Program-made: the position numbers and the translations under genes | Source of the DNA: CAZPUR01 sp964589815 | Lineage (GTDB): Bacteria; Patescibacteriota; Microgenomatia; UBA1400 | Length of the DNA stretch: 64,000 nt | Assembly (NCBI GenBank): GCA_964589815.1 | Contig: CAZPUR010000004.1 | Location: forward strand, 1-64,000 | Reading direction: 5' to 3' | In this document: positions 8,429 through 17,591 of the stretch, piece after piece | Position numbering within the stretch: position 1 is the stretch's first letter | How the letters are laid out: each line of letters opens with the position of its first letter | Notes under the pieces: generated by a model | The model's database searches: none | The model's input: only the letters and a program-made list of their open reading frames with translations | Told to the model about the DNA's origin: nothing

Positions 8429-9634
8429 ATGAAAATCCTCATGCTTACTTCCTACCTTCCTTATCCTCTTTTTTCTGGCGGGCAAATAAGGACATACAAT
8501 CTTTTAAAAAACCTGGCGGCCAAACACCAAATAACTTTATTTTCTTTTATTAGACACGAAAAAGAGACTCAATATATTCCTAAGTTGCAAAAGTTTTGTT
8601 ATAAAGTCAAAGTTTTTAAACGCCGGTCAGCCTGGAATTGGCGCAATATCCTTTTTGCCATCTTGAGCCCTTTCCCTTTTGTGATGATTTCTACTTATCT
8701 TTCTTTGCGGGTGCGCCAGGCCATTTTAAAAGAAATGCAAGGTGATGCCTATGACTTGATTCACGCCGAACCCTTTTATATGGTGCCTAATATTCCCAAG
8801 ACGGATATCCCTATTTTATTAGTAGAGCAAACCATAGAGTATTTGGTTTATAAAAAATACGTTGATAATTTTCCTTTAGGTTTTGTTAGGCCTCTGATGT
8901 ACCTTGATGTTTTGAAACTGAAGATTTGGGAGGAAGGTTATTGGCGAAAAGCCACTTCTTTAGTCGCCATGTCTGAGGCGGACAAGGAAATTATGGCCAA
9001 AGCGGCTCCAGAGAAGACCATCAATATTGTTTCCAATGGCGTAGATATTGAGTTTTTTAATCAAACTTTGATTAAAAAACCTCAAAAACCAACCGTTTTA
9101 TTTGTGGGTAATTTCAAGTGGCTGCCTAATAAAGACGCGGCTAAGTTTTTAACCCATAAGATTTGGCCTAGAATCAAAAAAGAGATTCCTGGTGCCAAAC
9201 TTTGGATTGTAGGCAAAAACCCGACTCCAGAAATTTGGGCCTTAGCTAAGAAGAGCGATGTCGAAGTTGAGGATAAGATTAAGGATATTAGGCAGGCCTT
9301 TGGTCAAGCCTCGGTTCTTTTAGCGCCAATCAGAAATGGGCGGGGGACCAAATACAAAGTTTTAGAAGCGATGGCGACCAAACTGCCAGTGGTGGCCACA
9401 CCTTTAGGAGTTGAAGGGACAGGAGCAGAGAACAGGAGAGAAGCTTTAGTGGCTCAGGGGGCTGTTGATCTCGCTTCAGCGACAGTGGAATTACTTAAAA
9501 ATCCTAAGTTGGGAGAAAAATTAAGCTCCTCAGCCTATGAGTTAGTTAGAAAAAAGTACAATTGGCAGTTAATTTCTAAAAACTTGGACAAAATTTACCA
9601 GGAGCTAGGAGAAAAAGTACTTGGAGCGTCCTAG
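8429..9634 (+). CDS. GT4-family glycosyltransferase (WsaF/GT4-like)
   Basis: 401-aa GT-B glycosyltransferase. The N terminus MKILMLTSYLPYPLFSGGQ-R has the SGG acceptor loop; the C-terminal donor domain shows VLFVGNFKWLPNKDA, LWIVGKNP, APIRNGRGTKYKVLEAMATKLPVVAT and a final WQLISKNLDKIY helix. The E-x7-E motif is the degenerate RGTKYKVLEAMA form common in a subgroup of GT4. It lies in the polysaccharide block after repeat R1, so it may start a new transcript. Specificity unknown. Confidence 0.8.
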   Translation: MKILMLTSYLPYPLFSGGQIRTYNLLKNLAAKHQITLFSFIRHEKETQYIPKLQKFCYKVKVFKRRSAWNWRNILFAILSPFPFVMISTYLSLRVRQAILKEMQGDAYDLIHAEPFYMVPNIPKTDIPILLVEQTIEYLVYKKYVDNFPLGFVRPLMYLDVLKLKIWEEGYWRKATSLVAMSEADKEIMAKAAPEKTINIVSNGVDIEFFNQTLIKKPQKPTVLFVGNFKWLPNKDAAKFLTHKIWPRIKKEIPGAKLWIVGKNPTPEIWALAKKSDVEVEDKIKDIRQAFGQASVLLAPIRNGRGTKYKVLEAMATKLPVVATPLGVEGTGAENRREALVAQGAVDLASATVELLKNPKLGEKLSSSAYELVRKKYNWQLISKNLDKIYQELGEKVLGAS

Positions 9635-9646
9635 TAAATAATTAAA

Positions 9647-10561
9647 ATGAAAAAAGTTGACCTTTCAATTATTATTGTTAATTACAATACAAAAAAACTT
9701 TTAAAGAATTTGTTAGATTCTTTATATAAATCAAAGCTAGATAATTACAAACTAGAAGTTTTTGTAGTAGACAATAGTTCGGCTGACGGAAGTAAAGAAT
9801 ATCTCAAATCTCATCCGCTATCTACCAGCTGGCGGAGCGGATCAAAACTCAAAATAATTTTAAATACAGAAAATTTAGGTTATGCTAGAGCCAATAATAA
9901 AGCCCTTCGACGAGCTCAGGGTGAAAACATTCTTCTTTTAAACTCAGATACCTTATTGCAAAAGGAGACTCTTTTTAAAATGCTTAGATTTATGGAGGAA
10001 AATCAGGAGTGGGTGGCGGCTACTTGTAAAGTGGAGCTGGCTGACGGCCGGGTTGACCCGGCTTGCCACCGAGGCTTCCCTACGCCTTGGGCAGCCTTCA
10101 CTTATTTTTCCGGTTTGGAAGAACTTTTTCCCCAATCAAGAACTTTTGGTCAGTACCATCAGACTTGGAAAAGATTGGACTTAGTCCATGAAGTTGATGT
10201 TATTTCCGGCGCTTTTTTCTTGGTGAGAAAAAAGATTCTTGACCAAATTGGTTTGTTGGACGAAAGATTTTTTGTTTATGCTGAAGATATTGACTTGTGT
10301 TTCAGAATTAGGCAGAGGGGATATAAAATTTGTTATAATCCGATGACAAAAATTATTCATTTTAAAACTTCTTCGGGAAGAAAGAAATATCAGGATAAAA
10401 AAATTACCCTAAAAGATAAAAAGATGAAGAAAGAAGCGACTAAACATTTTTTTGAAACGATGAAATTGTTTTATGATAAACATTATAAGGATAAATACCC
10501 TTGGTTGATGAGAAAAATGGTTTTGTTGGGAATATGGGTTGTGAGTAAATTTAAAAATTAG
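9647..10561 (+). CDS. GT2-family glycosyltransferase (rhamnosyltransferase-like)
   Basis: 304-aa GT-A enzyme, a paralogue of the gene at 4367: LSIIIVNYNTKK, VDNSSADGS, LLLNSDT, SGAFFLVRKK, and FVYAEDIDLCFRIRQRGY with HFKTSSG. Probably transfers a deoxyhexose or hexose to a lipid-linked glycan on the cytoplasmic side. Two palindromic strings are read as protein: ATCCGCT...AGCGGAT (9813-9842), translated as part of H-P-L-S-T-S-W-R-S-G-S, and CCCTTCGACGAGCTCAGGG near 9903 (A-L-R-R-A-Q-G). The second is at the site homologous to the one in the 4367 gene. Twelve bases after the previous stop. Confidence 0.8.
   Translation: MKKVDLSIIIVNYNTKKLLKNLLDSLYKSKLDNYKLEVFVVDNSSADGSKEYLKSHPLSTSWRSGSKLKIILNTENLGYARANNKALRRAQGENILLLNSDTLLQKETLFKMLRFMEENQEWVAATCKVELADGRVDPACHRGFPTPWAAFTYFSGLEELFPQSRTFGQYHQTWKRLDLVHEVDVISGAFFLVRKKILDQIGLLDERFFVYAEDIDLCFRIRQRGYKICYNPMTKIIHFKTSSGRKKYQDKKITLKDKKMKKEATKHFFETMKLFYDKHYKDKYPWLMRKMVLLGIWVVSKFKN
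9813..9842. repeat. Hairpin repeat inside a CDS
   Basis: ATCCGCT (9813-9819) pairs with AGCGGAT (9836-9842), with a second palindrome CCAGCTGG (9825-9832) in the loop. It is translated within the GT2 gene as a Ser/Gly/Arg loop between two predicted strands, a site that would tolerate an insertion. Confidence 0.65.
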
Positions 10562-10567
10562 AAATTA

Positions 10568-10597
10568 TCATCCAGAGGATGATCGTCCCCTGGATGA
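10568..10597. repeat. CCAGAGG hairpin repeat
   Basis: TCATCCAG (10568-10575) pairs with CTGGATGA (10590-10597) in the 48-base spacer before the next gene. Same family as the half copy before mraZ (20281-20295) and the two copies inside tRNA fragments (56346-56367, 56803-56824). No T-run, so not a typical terminator. Confidence 0.65.
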
Positions 10598-10609
10598 GGA
10601 ATTAGAAAT

Positions 10610-11752
<1,143 letters not shown>

Positions 11753-11759
11753 ATTATTT

Positions 11760-12884
11760 ATGAAGATTGCTTTAGTTTACGATCGGGTTAATAAGTTTGG
11801 CGGGGCAGAAAGGGTTTTGTTGGCCCTTCACCAAATCTGGCCTCAGGCCCCGCTTTATACTTCTGTTTATAATCCTGCTGGGGCAACTTGGGCCAAGGAT
11901 TTTGAAGTGATTCCTTCATTTGTTAATAAACTGCCTTTGGCTAAAAGTAATCACGAAATTTATCCTTGGTTAATGCCTTTAGCTTTTGAGTCCTTTGATT
12001 TTTCTGAATTTGATGTGGTGATTTCCGTCACGTCAGCTGAAGCAAAAGGAATTATTACCAGGCCAGAAACCCTTCATTTATGCTATTGTTTAACGCCTAC
12101 CCGCTATTTATGGAGCGGCTACCGTCATTATTATAAAAATCCCCGTTATGGTCTTTTAAATCCTTTGGCCAAAGTTTTGCTTCGGCCCATGCTTTTAAAG
12201 CTTAAACAATGGGACAAAATCGCTAGCCAGAGACCGGATTATTATTTGGCTATTTCTAAAACAGTTAAGAAAAGAATAAAAAAATATTATCAAAGAGACT
12301 CAAAGGTTATTTATCCAGCAGTTGATGTAAATAAATTTAAATCAACTAGACGCTATTTACTAGACGCTGGACGCTATTTTCTTGTTGTTTCTCGGCTGGT
12401 TTCTTATAAGCGGGTGGATGTTATTGTAGATGCCTTTAATCAACTAGGGTTGCCTTTAAAGATAATTGGCGATGGAAGTGAAAGAAAATATTTAGGAGCC
12501 AAAGCTAAGAAAAATATAGAATTTTTAGGACAGGAGTTGACGGACAATCAATTGGTAGGTTATTATCAAGAATGTTTAAGTTTGGTTTTTGCGGGTGAAG
12601 AAGACCTTGGTTTGGTTTCTTTAGAAGCTCAGGCTTGCGGTAAACCAGTGATTGCTTATAAAATGGGAGGAGTGGGAGAAACAGTTATTGATGGTAAAAC
12701 CGGCATCCTGTTTTATCCCCAAACCAGTCAAGCCTTGATTAAGGCAGTGAAAAATTTTAAAGCCGAGAATTTTGAAACCAAAGAGATTCGCCAAAATGCT
12801 TTAAAATATAGTGAGAAAATTTTTTGTCAAAAATTTAAAGCCAAAGTGGAGGATTTATGGCTGAAACACCAAAAATTGATATAA
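11760..12884 (+). CDS. GT4-family glycosyltransferase (mannosyltransferase-like)
   Basis: 374-aa GT-B enzyme. MKIALVYDRVNKFGGAERVL carries the GGAER loop, followed by CYCLTPTRYLW-GYRHYYK, a strongly conserved block in a GT4 subgroup often annotated as mannosyltransferase. The donor domain shows LVVSRLVSYKRVD, IGDGSERKYL and GEEDLGLVSLEAQACGKPVIAYKMGG (E-x7-E variant). The linker around 12344-12380 contains repeated ACTAGACGCT/TGGACGCTATTT words. Its neighbour encodes the GDP-mannose-forming enzyme, which fits a GDP-mannose donor, but that is inference. The next gene starts 28 bases before its stop. Confidence 0.82.
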   Translation: MKIALVYDRVNKFGGAERVLLALHQIWPQAPLYTSVYNPAGATWAKDFEVIPSFVNKLPLAKSNHEIYPWLMPLAFESFDFSEFDVVISVTSAEAKGIITRPETLHLCYCLTPTRYLWSGYRHYYKNPRYGLLNPLAKVLLRPMLLKLKQWDKIASQRPDYYLAISKTVKKRIKKYYQRDSKVIYPAVDVNKFKSTRRYLLDAGRYFLVVSRLVSYKRVDVIVDAFNQLGLPLKIIGDGSERKYLGAKAKKNIEFLGQELTDNQLVGYYQECLSLVFAGEEDLGLVSLEAQACGKPVIAYKMGGVGETVIDGKTGILFYPQTSQALIKAVKNFKAENFETKEIRQNALKYSEKIFCQKFKAKVEDLWLKHQKLI

Positions 12885-13966
12885 AAGCAGTGGTTTTTGC
12901 GGGTGGAGTGGGGACAAGGATGTGGCCCTTGAGCCGGACACAGAGCCCAAAACAATTTGAGAAAATGGTAGACAACAAATCTACGGTTCAATTAACAGTT
13001 GCTCGCCTTCGTCCCGAGGTCGACTGGGGCAATATTTACCTTTCCACGGGCGAAGTTTATGCCCCTTTGGTAAAAAAACAGCTTCCCCGGATTCCCAAGA
13101 AGAATATTGTGGGTGAGCCAAAAATGAGAGATGTGGCCGGAGCCGTTGGTCTGATGGCGGCTATTATTGCTAAAAAGGACCCGGATGGTCCTTTGGCAAT
13201 TTTATGGAGCGACCACATTATGAAGCGAGTAGGTCAGTTTAAAAAAGCTTTAAGAGTAGGAAGCGAATATATTAGAAAGAATCCTGATAAGATTTTATTT
13301 CTAGGGCACAAACCTCGTTACGCTAATCAGAATTTAGGCTGGGTGCAGATGGGGAAGGAACTTAAAAAACTTAATGGCTTCAGAATTTTTGAGTTCAAAA
13401 GCTGGAAGTATAGGCCGGACTTTGAATTAGTCCAGAAATTTTTTAAAGATAAAAAATATAGCTGGAATCCAGGCTACTTTATCTCTACGCCTAAATTTAT
13501 TCTCAATCAGTACCAAAGATTTATGCCTCAGATGTATAAAAAGATAATGGAATTACAGCAAGCCTACGGAAGATTTAGTTATAAAAGAAAATTGAAGAAA
13601 ATTTATCCTACTTTTGAAAAGATCTCTTTTGATGACGCCATTTTAGAAAGGTTAGAACCGGAAAAAGCCGTGGTGATGTCCGTTGATTTTGGCTGGAGCG
13701 ATTTAGGGACTTGGTTGGCACTAAAAGAAGCTTTACAGAAATCCAATAAAGATAATGTGGCTAAAGGGAAAGTATTTTTATATCAATCAGAAGACAGTTT
13801 AGTTTACAACTGTTCTGACCAACTGCTGACCGCCATCGACCTTAAAGGCATGGTTGTTGTTAATACGGAAGATGTTCTTTTAGTTTGTCCTAAAGAATCA
13901 ATGAAAAATATTAAGAAAGTAGTTAATCAATTTAAAGAAAATAAAAATTACAAAAAGTTCACTTAA
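12857..13966 (+). CDS. manC: Mannose-1-phosphate guanylyltransferase
   Basis: 369 aa. Makes GDP-mannose from GTP and mannose-1-phosphate in the cytoplasm, supplying the adjacent glycosyltransferases. The nucleotidyltransferase signature VVFAGGVGTRMWPLSR...SPKQF begins near residue 12; AILWSDHIM supplies the metal-binding aspartate; VMSVDFGWSDLGTW is the late substrate-binding block. It lacks the C-terminal phosphomannose isomerase cupin of bifunctional type II enzymes. The gene starts at an ATG after GGAGG, overlapping the upstream GT4 gene. The symbol is by family; hexose-1-phosphate specificity was not tested. Confidence 0.85.
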   Translation: MAETPKIDIKAVVFAGGVGTRMWPLSRTQSPKQFEKMVDNKSTVQLTVARLRPEVDWGNIYLSTGEVYAPLVKKQLPRIPKKNIVGEPKMRDVAGAVGLMAAIIAKKDPDGPLAILWSDHIMKRVGQFKKALRVGSEYIRKNPDKILFLGHKPRYANQNLGWVQMGKELKKLNGFRIFEFKSWKYRPDFELVQKFFKDKKYSWNPGYFISTPKFILNQYQRFMPQMYKKIMELQQAYGRFSYKRKLKKIYPTFEKISFDDAILERLEPEKAVVMSVDFGWSDLGTWLALKEALQKSNKDNVAKGKVFLYQSEDSLVYNCSDQLLTAIDLKGMVVVNTEDVLLVCPKESMKNIKKVVNQFKENKNYKKFT

Positions 13967-13974
13967 AAAAAATA

Positions 13975-14592
13975 ATGGGTTATCAAGAAATTAAAAGGGT
14001 ATTAGACCTTTCATTAGCCCTATTTTTAGCTATCCTGTTTTTTCCTATCTGGATAATTGTGCCCCTGGTGGTTTTAATTGACTCCGGTCGGCCTATTTTT
14101 TACCGTCACCGTCGGGTAGGTAAAGGCGGGAAAGAATTTTGGTTGTATAAATTTAGGAGTATGGTGGTTAATGCGGATAAGATGTTGCTTTGGAATAAAA
14201 GACTTTTAGCCGAATTCAAAAACAGTGATTGGAAGCTTGAGAATGACCCCCGGATAACCAAATTAGGCAGGATTTTACGTAATTTAACCATCGATGAGTT
14301 TCCTCAGTTGTTCAATGTTTTTAAGGGAGAGATGAGCATGATTGGGCCGAGAGCTTATGTTAAGAATGAGTTAAAAGAACAAGGCAAAAAATATCCCTCG
14401 ACTAAAAAATATATTGAAACCATTCTTGCCGTCAGGCCGGGAATCACCGGTGTTTGGCAAACCTCAGGCAGAAACGAAATCCCCTTTACTCAAAGAGCAA
14501 AAATGGACTATGATTATGTCAGGAAAATGTCCTTTTGGGAGGATTTAAAAATTATTTTGAAAACACCCAAGGCCATGATTTCTAAATGGTAG
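13975..14592 (+). CDS. Polyprenyl-phosphate sugar-1-phosphate transferase (WcaJ/PglC class)
   Basis: 205-aa monotopic phosphoglycosyltransferase (bacterial sugar transferase family), which loads a sugar-1-phosphate onto undecaprenyl-phosphate as the first membrane step of glycan synthesis. One N-terminal hydrophobic segment (about 10-33), then GRPIFYRHRRVGKGGKEFWLYKFRSM, the catalytic Asp-Glu in LTIDEFPQLFNV, KGEMSMIGPRAY, and VRPGITGVWQTSGRN. Short form without the extra transmembrane domain of WbaP/WcaJ. Nine bases after manC; its TAG stop overlaps the next ATG. Confidence 0.88.
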   Translation: MGYQEIKRVLDLSLALFLAILFFPIWIIVPLVVLIDSGRPIFYRHRRVGKGGKEFWLYKFRSMVVNADKMLLWNKRLLAEFKNSDWKLENDPRITKLGRILRNLTIDEFPQLFNVFKGEMSMIGPRAYVKNELKEQGKKYPSTKKYIETILAVRPGITGVWQTSGRNEIPFTQRAKMDYDYVRKMSFWEDLKIILKTPKAMISKW

Positions 14593-16550
14593 AAGGTTTA
14601 CAAAAGATTAAGGTAGGTGAGGAAAAAGAGTCTGTCCAAGACGAATCGGCGCCGGCGGTAAAAAAATCTAAATTGGGCAAGCGCATTTTAATTTTTCCCC
14701 TCGTTTTATTTTCTTTACTGGTTTTAATTGCTCTGCCTGGTTTCCTTTTGGCCCGACCCTTAATTAATTCAGTTCAAAAAACTTATAACTTAGCCCAGGA
14801 AGCATATCAGGCAGGAAAAAGTCAGGATTTGGTGACCACGGAGGTAAAACTAAAAGAAACCCAAGATGCCCTTCAAGAGACTCGGCAAAAATATCAAAAA
14901 TTGGCTTGGCTTAAAGTTATTCCTTTTTTAAGAGCTTATTATAAAGACGGAGAATATGGTTTAAATGCGGTTGCCAATGGTTTGGAGGCAGGAAAAATTT
15001 TGGTAGAGGCAATTACTCCTTATGCTGATGTTTTGGGTTTTAAAGGGCAGGGAAGTTTTATGGGCGGAACAGCCGAAGACCGGATTGCCAAGATTGTTCA
15101 AACCTTAGATAAAGTGACGCCGAAATTAGACGAGGTATCCGCCAAATTAAAACTAGTTGAGGAAGATGTAGAAAAGATTAACCCCCAGCGTTATCCTGAG
15201 GAAGTTAAAGGTAAGAAAATCAGGGGAAGAATAGAAAAACTCAAAACCACGATTAAAGAAATAACCTTAGGCATTGACGAAGCTCGGCCCATTATTAAGG
15301 TTTTGCCCCAAATTTTAGGCTACCCTGATTCTAAAGATTACCTGGTAATTTTTCAAAATGACGGCGAACTAAGAGCGACGGGTGGATTTATGACCGCTTT
15401 TTCCGTTTTACATTTAGAATCAGGCAAGGTCAAACCGGAAAAGAGCGACGACATTTATTCGTTGGATAAAAAGCTTAAGAGCCATTTGAAGCCGCCGGAG
15501 CCAATTGAAAAATACCTTTTCAGCACCGAATATAGCGCCAAGCTGGTGCCTTATTTCTATTTGAGGGATATGAATTTTTCTCCTGATTTTAAAGTTTCCA
15601 TGGAAACTTTTAAGACTTATTATGATAAAGTTCCGGGTGAATATGAAGTTGACGGTATTATTACGGTTGACACTTATGTTTTAAGAGATTTAGTTACCAT
15701 TTTGGGCCCGGTTGATGTGCCCGGTTACGGCACTTTTACCATAGAACCAGATGAACGCTGCCATAACATCCCTAATATTATTTGTGAGCTGGAATACATT
15801 GTCGATGAGCCTTTACCGACTCAATCAGGCAACCGGAAGCAGACTATTTTGGGGCCAATGATGCAGCAAATTTTGCTTAAGGCGATGGGTAGCCCTAAAA
15901 ATTTATGGCCTCAGCTCTTTACTACCGGCCTGAGATTGGTAAAAGAAAAACACGTTTTATTTTATTTAACCAATGGAGAGATTCAACAAGCGGTTGAGGC
16001 TTTTAATGCGGCCGGCAGGATTAAAGATTTCGAGGGCGACTATCTCCATATTAATGATTCCAATTTTGGAGGGGCTAAGGCCAACATGTTTACTAAACAA
16101 TCAGTGGAACAGGAGATTGAGATTGCCGAGTCAGGCAGAGTGACTAAAACTTTGACGATTGTTTACGAAAATCCGGAACCGATGGATGATTGCTATTTGG
16201 AAAGAAAAGGCGGTTTATGCTTAAACAGCATTCTTCGTAATTATTTTAGAATTTATGTCCCTCAGGGCTCCAAACTAATAGAAGCTTTGGGTTCAGAGGA
16301 AGAGGTAAAGACGCAGGAAGAGTTGGGTAAAACTTATTTTGATGGTTTCTTGACTGTCCGCGGTGAAGGCGGCCGGGCAAAATTGGTGATTAAATATGAA
16401 TTGCCTTTTACGGTTAATCCGGATGATAATTTTAAACTCTTGATCCAAAAGCAGCCAGGCACTTTAGGACATAAATACAAAGTTATTTTTGGCGAACAGG
16501 TTGAAGAGTTTGACCTTAGAACCGATCGAGAGTTTGTATTTGACTTTTAG
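14586..16550 (+). CDS. DUF4012 membrane-anchored protein
   Basis: 654 aa. A cytoplasmic basic tail, one transmembrane segment (about 35-57), a coiled-coil-rich region (65-230) and the DUF4012 domain, recognisable by LVIFQNDGELRATGGFMTAFSVL (near 255-280), DGIITVDTYVLRDLV and a C-terminal beta-rich part. DUF4012 proteins are abundant in CPR bacteria and Actinobacteria, usually next to exopolysaccharide genes, and are thought to act at the cell surface; a role in attaching or processing glycan is inference from context. Overlaps the upstream sugar transferase by 7 bases and is last in the polysaccharide run. Confidence 0.8.
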   Translation: MVEGLQKIKVGEEKESVQDESAPAVKKSKLGKRILIFPLVLFSLLVLIALPGFLLARPLINSVQKTYNLAQEAYQAGKSQDLVTTEVKLKETQDALQETRQKYQKLAWLKVIPFLRAYYKDGEYGLNAVANGLEAGKILVEAITPYADVLGFKGQGSFMGGTAEDRIAKIVQTLDKVTPKLDEVSAKLKLVEEDVEKINPQRYPEEVKGKKIRGRIEKLKTTIKEITLGIDEARPIIKVLPQILGYPDSKDYLVIFQNDGELRATGGFMTAFSVLHLESGKVKPEKSDDIYSLDKKLKSHLKPPEPIEKYLFSTEYSAKLVPYFYLRDMNFSPDFKVSMETFKTYYDKVPGEYEVDGIITVDTYVLRDLVTILGPVDVPGYGTFTIEPDERCHNIPNIICELEYIVDEPLPTQSGNRKQTILGPMMQQILLKAMGSPKNLWPQLFTTGLRLVKEKHVLFYLTNGEIQQAVEAFNAAGRIKDFEGDYLHINDSNFGGAKANMFTKQSVEQEIEIAESGRVTKTLTIVYENPEPMDDCYLERKGGLCLNSILRNYFRIYVPQGSKLIEALGSEEEVKTQEELGKTYFDGFLTVRGEGGRAKLVIKYELPFTVNPDDNFKLLIQKQPGTLGHKYKVIFGEQVEEFDLRTDREFVFDF

Positions 16551-16564
16551 TCAGGAAACGTCAT

Positions 16565-16656
16565 TCCTGAAATTAATTCAGGACAGGCTCCGAATCCTGA
16601 TATTCATCAGGACAAGCCTTATTGAAGGAAACGTCATCCTGAACTTGTTTCAGGAT
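16565..16656. repeat. Three tandem TCCTGAA-type hairpins (family R2)
   Basis: Stem pairs TCCTGAA/TTCAGGA (16565-16571, 16577-16583), TCCTGAT/ATCAGGA (16595-16601, 16606-16612) and ATCCTGAA/TTCAGGAT (16636-16643, 16649-16656). The first and third are preceded by GGAAACGTCAT. Further copies lie at 17000-17020 and 44381-44401. Placed directly after the DUF4012 stop, they could slow or end transcription, but no T-run follows. Confidence 0.75.
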
Positions 16657-16947
16657 CTATATAATCTCCCCATATAAGTCTTTAAATCGAGGATTTTTTA
16701 ATTTAATAAGATTTAATTTCCATTGGCGATGCCAATTTTTTAATTGTTTTTCTCTTCGTATAGCTTCTTCAATTGATTCAAAACATTCATAATAGAGTAA
16801 CTTTGTTAGTTTATATTTTTGGCTAAAACCTTTAACTAAATGTTGTTTATGCTGGTAAACTCTTTTGATTAAATTAGAAGTTACTCCAATGTATATTGTA
16901 GGCCTATTATTACCAATAAAGTAAACATATCCTTTGTCTTTTGACAT
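16657..16947 (-). CDS. GIY-YIG nuclease-domain protein (UPF0213/YhbQ-like)
   Basis: 96-aa single-domain GIY-YIG protein. GYVYFI and TIYIGVT form the two motif halves; a conserved arginine sits in LIKRVYQHK and the metal-binding glutamate in EAIRREKQLKNW (E66). The family contains structure-selective or homing-type endonucleases; the small stand-alone members have no settled role. Its coding strand is opposite to all neighbours. Its 3' end touches a family R2 hairpin and its start codon lies at the edge of a 22-bp palindrome, with a further R2 hairpin beyond, so it is bracketed by repeats. A TATACT -10-like box lies 6 nt before the ATG. Confidence 0.85.
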   Translation of the reverse strand: MSKDKGYVYFIGNNRPTIYIGVTSNLIKRVYQHKQHLVKGFSQKYKLTKLLYYECFESIEEAIRREKQLKNWHRQWKLNLIKLKNPRFKDLYGEII

Positions 16948-16968
16948 TAATTAAGTATACTTAATTAA
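16947..16968. repeat. 22-bp perfect palindrome at the GIY-YIG start
   Basis: TTAATTAAGTA followed by its exact complement. It includes the first base of the GIY-YIG ATG (minus strand) and a TATACT box, so it could act as operator as well as promoter for that gene. AT-rich, so chance is not excluded. Confidence 0.5.
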
Positions 16969-16999
16969 AATGTTGAAATAAATTAGATGCTGAAATGAG

Positions 17000-17020
17000 A
17001 TTCTGAAATAAATTCAGAAT
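17000..17020. repeat. Family R2 hairpin
   Basis: ATTCTGAA/TTCAGAAT with the loop ATAAA. Compared with the copy at 44381 (ATCCTGAA/TTCAGGAT, same loop) one pair changed from C-G to T-A on both sides, i.e. a compensatory change. It lies 10 bases before recO. Confidence 0.75.
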
Positions 17021-17029
17021 GACGAGGAT

Positions 17030-17575
17030 ATGAAAACCTACAAAACAGAAGCTTTCGTGATTAAAAGAATCAATTTTGGTGAGGCGGATAAAATTCTAAC
17101 AGTTTATTCTAAGCATTATGGCAAGATTCGCTGTTTGGCTAAAGGAGTGAGAAAATTAACTTCCCGTAAAGCCGGTGCCCTAGATCTTTTTAACCAAGTA
17201 GTTATTTTTGTCGCCAAAGGCAAAAATTTGGACTTAATCACCGAGGCTAGGATTTTGAGATCTTTTAGCAGCTTTAAAAAAGACCTGAAAAAAGTGGCTT
17301 TGGCTTATAAATTTGTGGAATTAGTCGACCGCTTAAATGCTGAAAATCAAGCCAATCATTCAGTCTACCAACTTTTACTTGATTCTTTAAGAAAACTGAC
17401 TCGTTCCCAGGTGAACTTAAGTCAACTCTCTTTAGATTTTAAAAAAGATCTTTTGCAGTGGACAGGTTTTGGCTTGCCTGATGAGATTAGCAACCGGAGT
17501 TTAAACGAAGCTTTAGAAAAAATTATCGAAAAAAAGATTAACTCTCATTCTCTCTTGAAAAAGGTGATGGATTGA
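17030..17575 (+). CDS. recO: DNA repair protein RecO, short form
   Basis: RecO helps RecF/RecR load RecA on single-stranded DNA in gap repair. 181 aa, against about 240 in typical members: the N-terminal OB fold is clear (TEAFVIKRINFGEADKILTVYSKHYGKIRCLAKGVRK, then A-x-L-D-L-F-N), followed by the helical region (LAYKFVELVDRL) and TGFGLP, but the C-terminal zinc-binding part is missing or very short. ATG 17030 follows GACGAGGA. It sits before glyQS, a pairing common in bacteria. Confidence 0.85.
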   Translation: MKTYKTEAFVIKRINFGEADKILTVYSKHYGKIRCLAKGVRKLTSRKAGALDLFNQVVIFVAKGKNLDLITEARILRSFSSFKKDLKKVALAYKFVELVDRLNAENQANHSVYQLLLDSLRKLTRSQVNLSQLSLDFKKDLLQWTGFGLPDEISNRSLNEALEKIIEKKINSHSLLKKVMD

Positions 17576-17584
17576 AGGTAGAAT
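17555..17584 (+). promoter_or_regulatory. glyQS promoter, leaderless type
   Basis: TTGAAA (17555-17560), an 18-base spacer and TAGAAT (17579-17584), ending 7 bases before the glyQS ATG, so transcription should start at or within a base or two of the start codon. It lies inside the 3' end of recO. Confidence 0.5.
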
Positions 17585-17591
17585 AAAATTT

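Noticed and set aside
16551..16660. CRISPR array
   Set aside because: Only three hairpins with unequal spacing and differing repeats; they are dispersed palindromes found elsewhere in the window.
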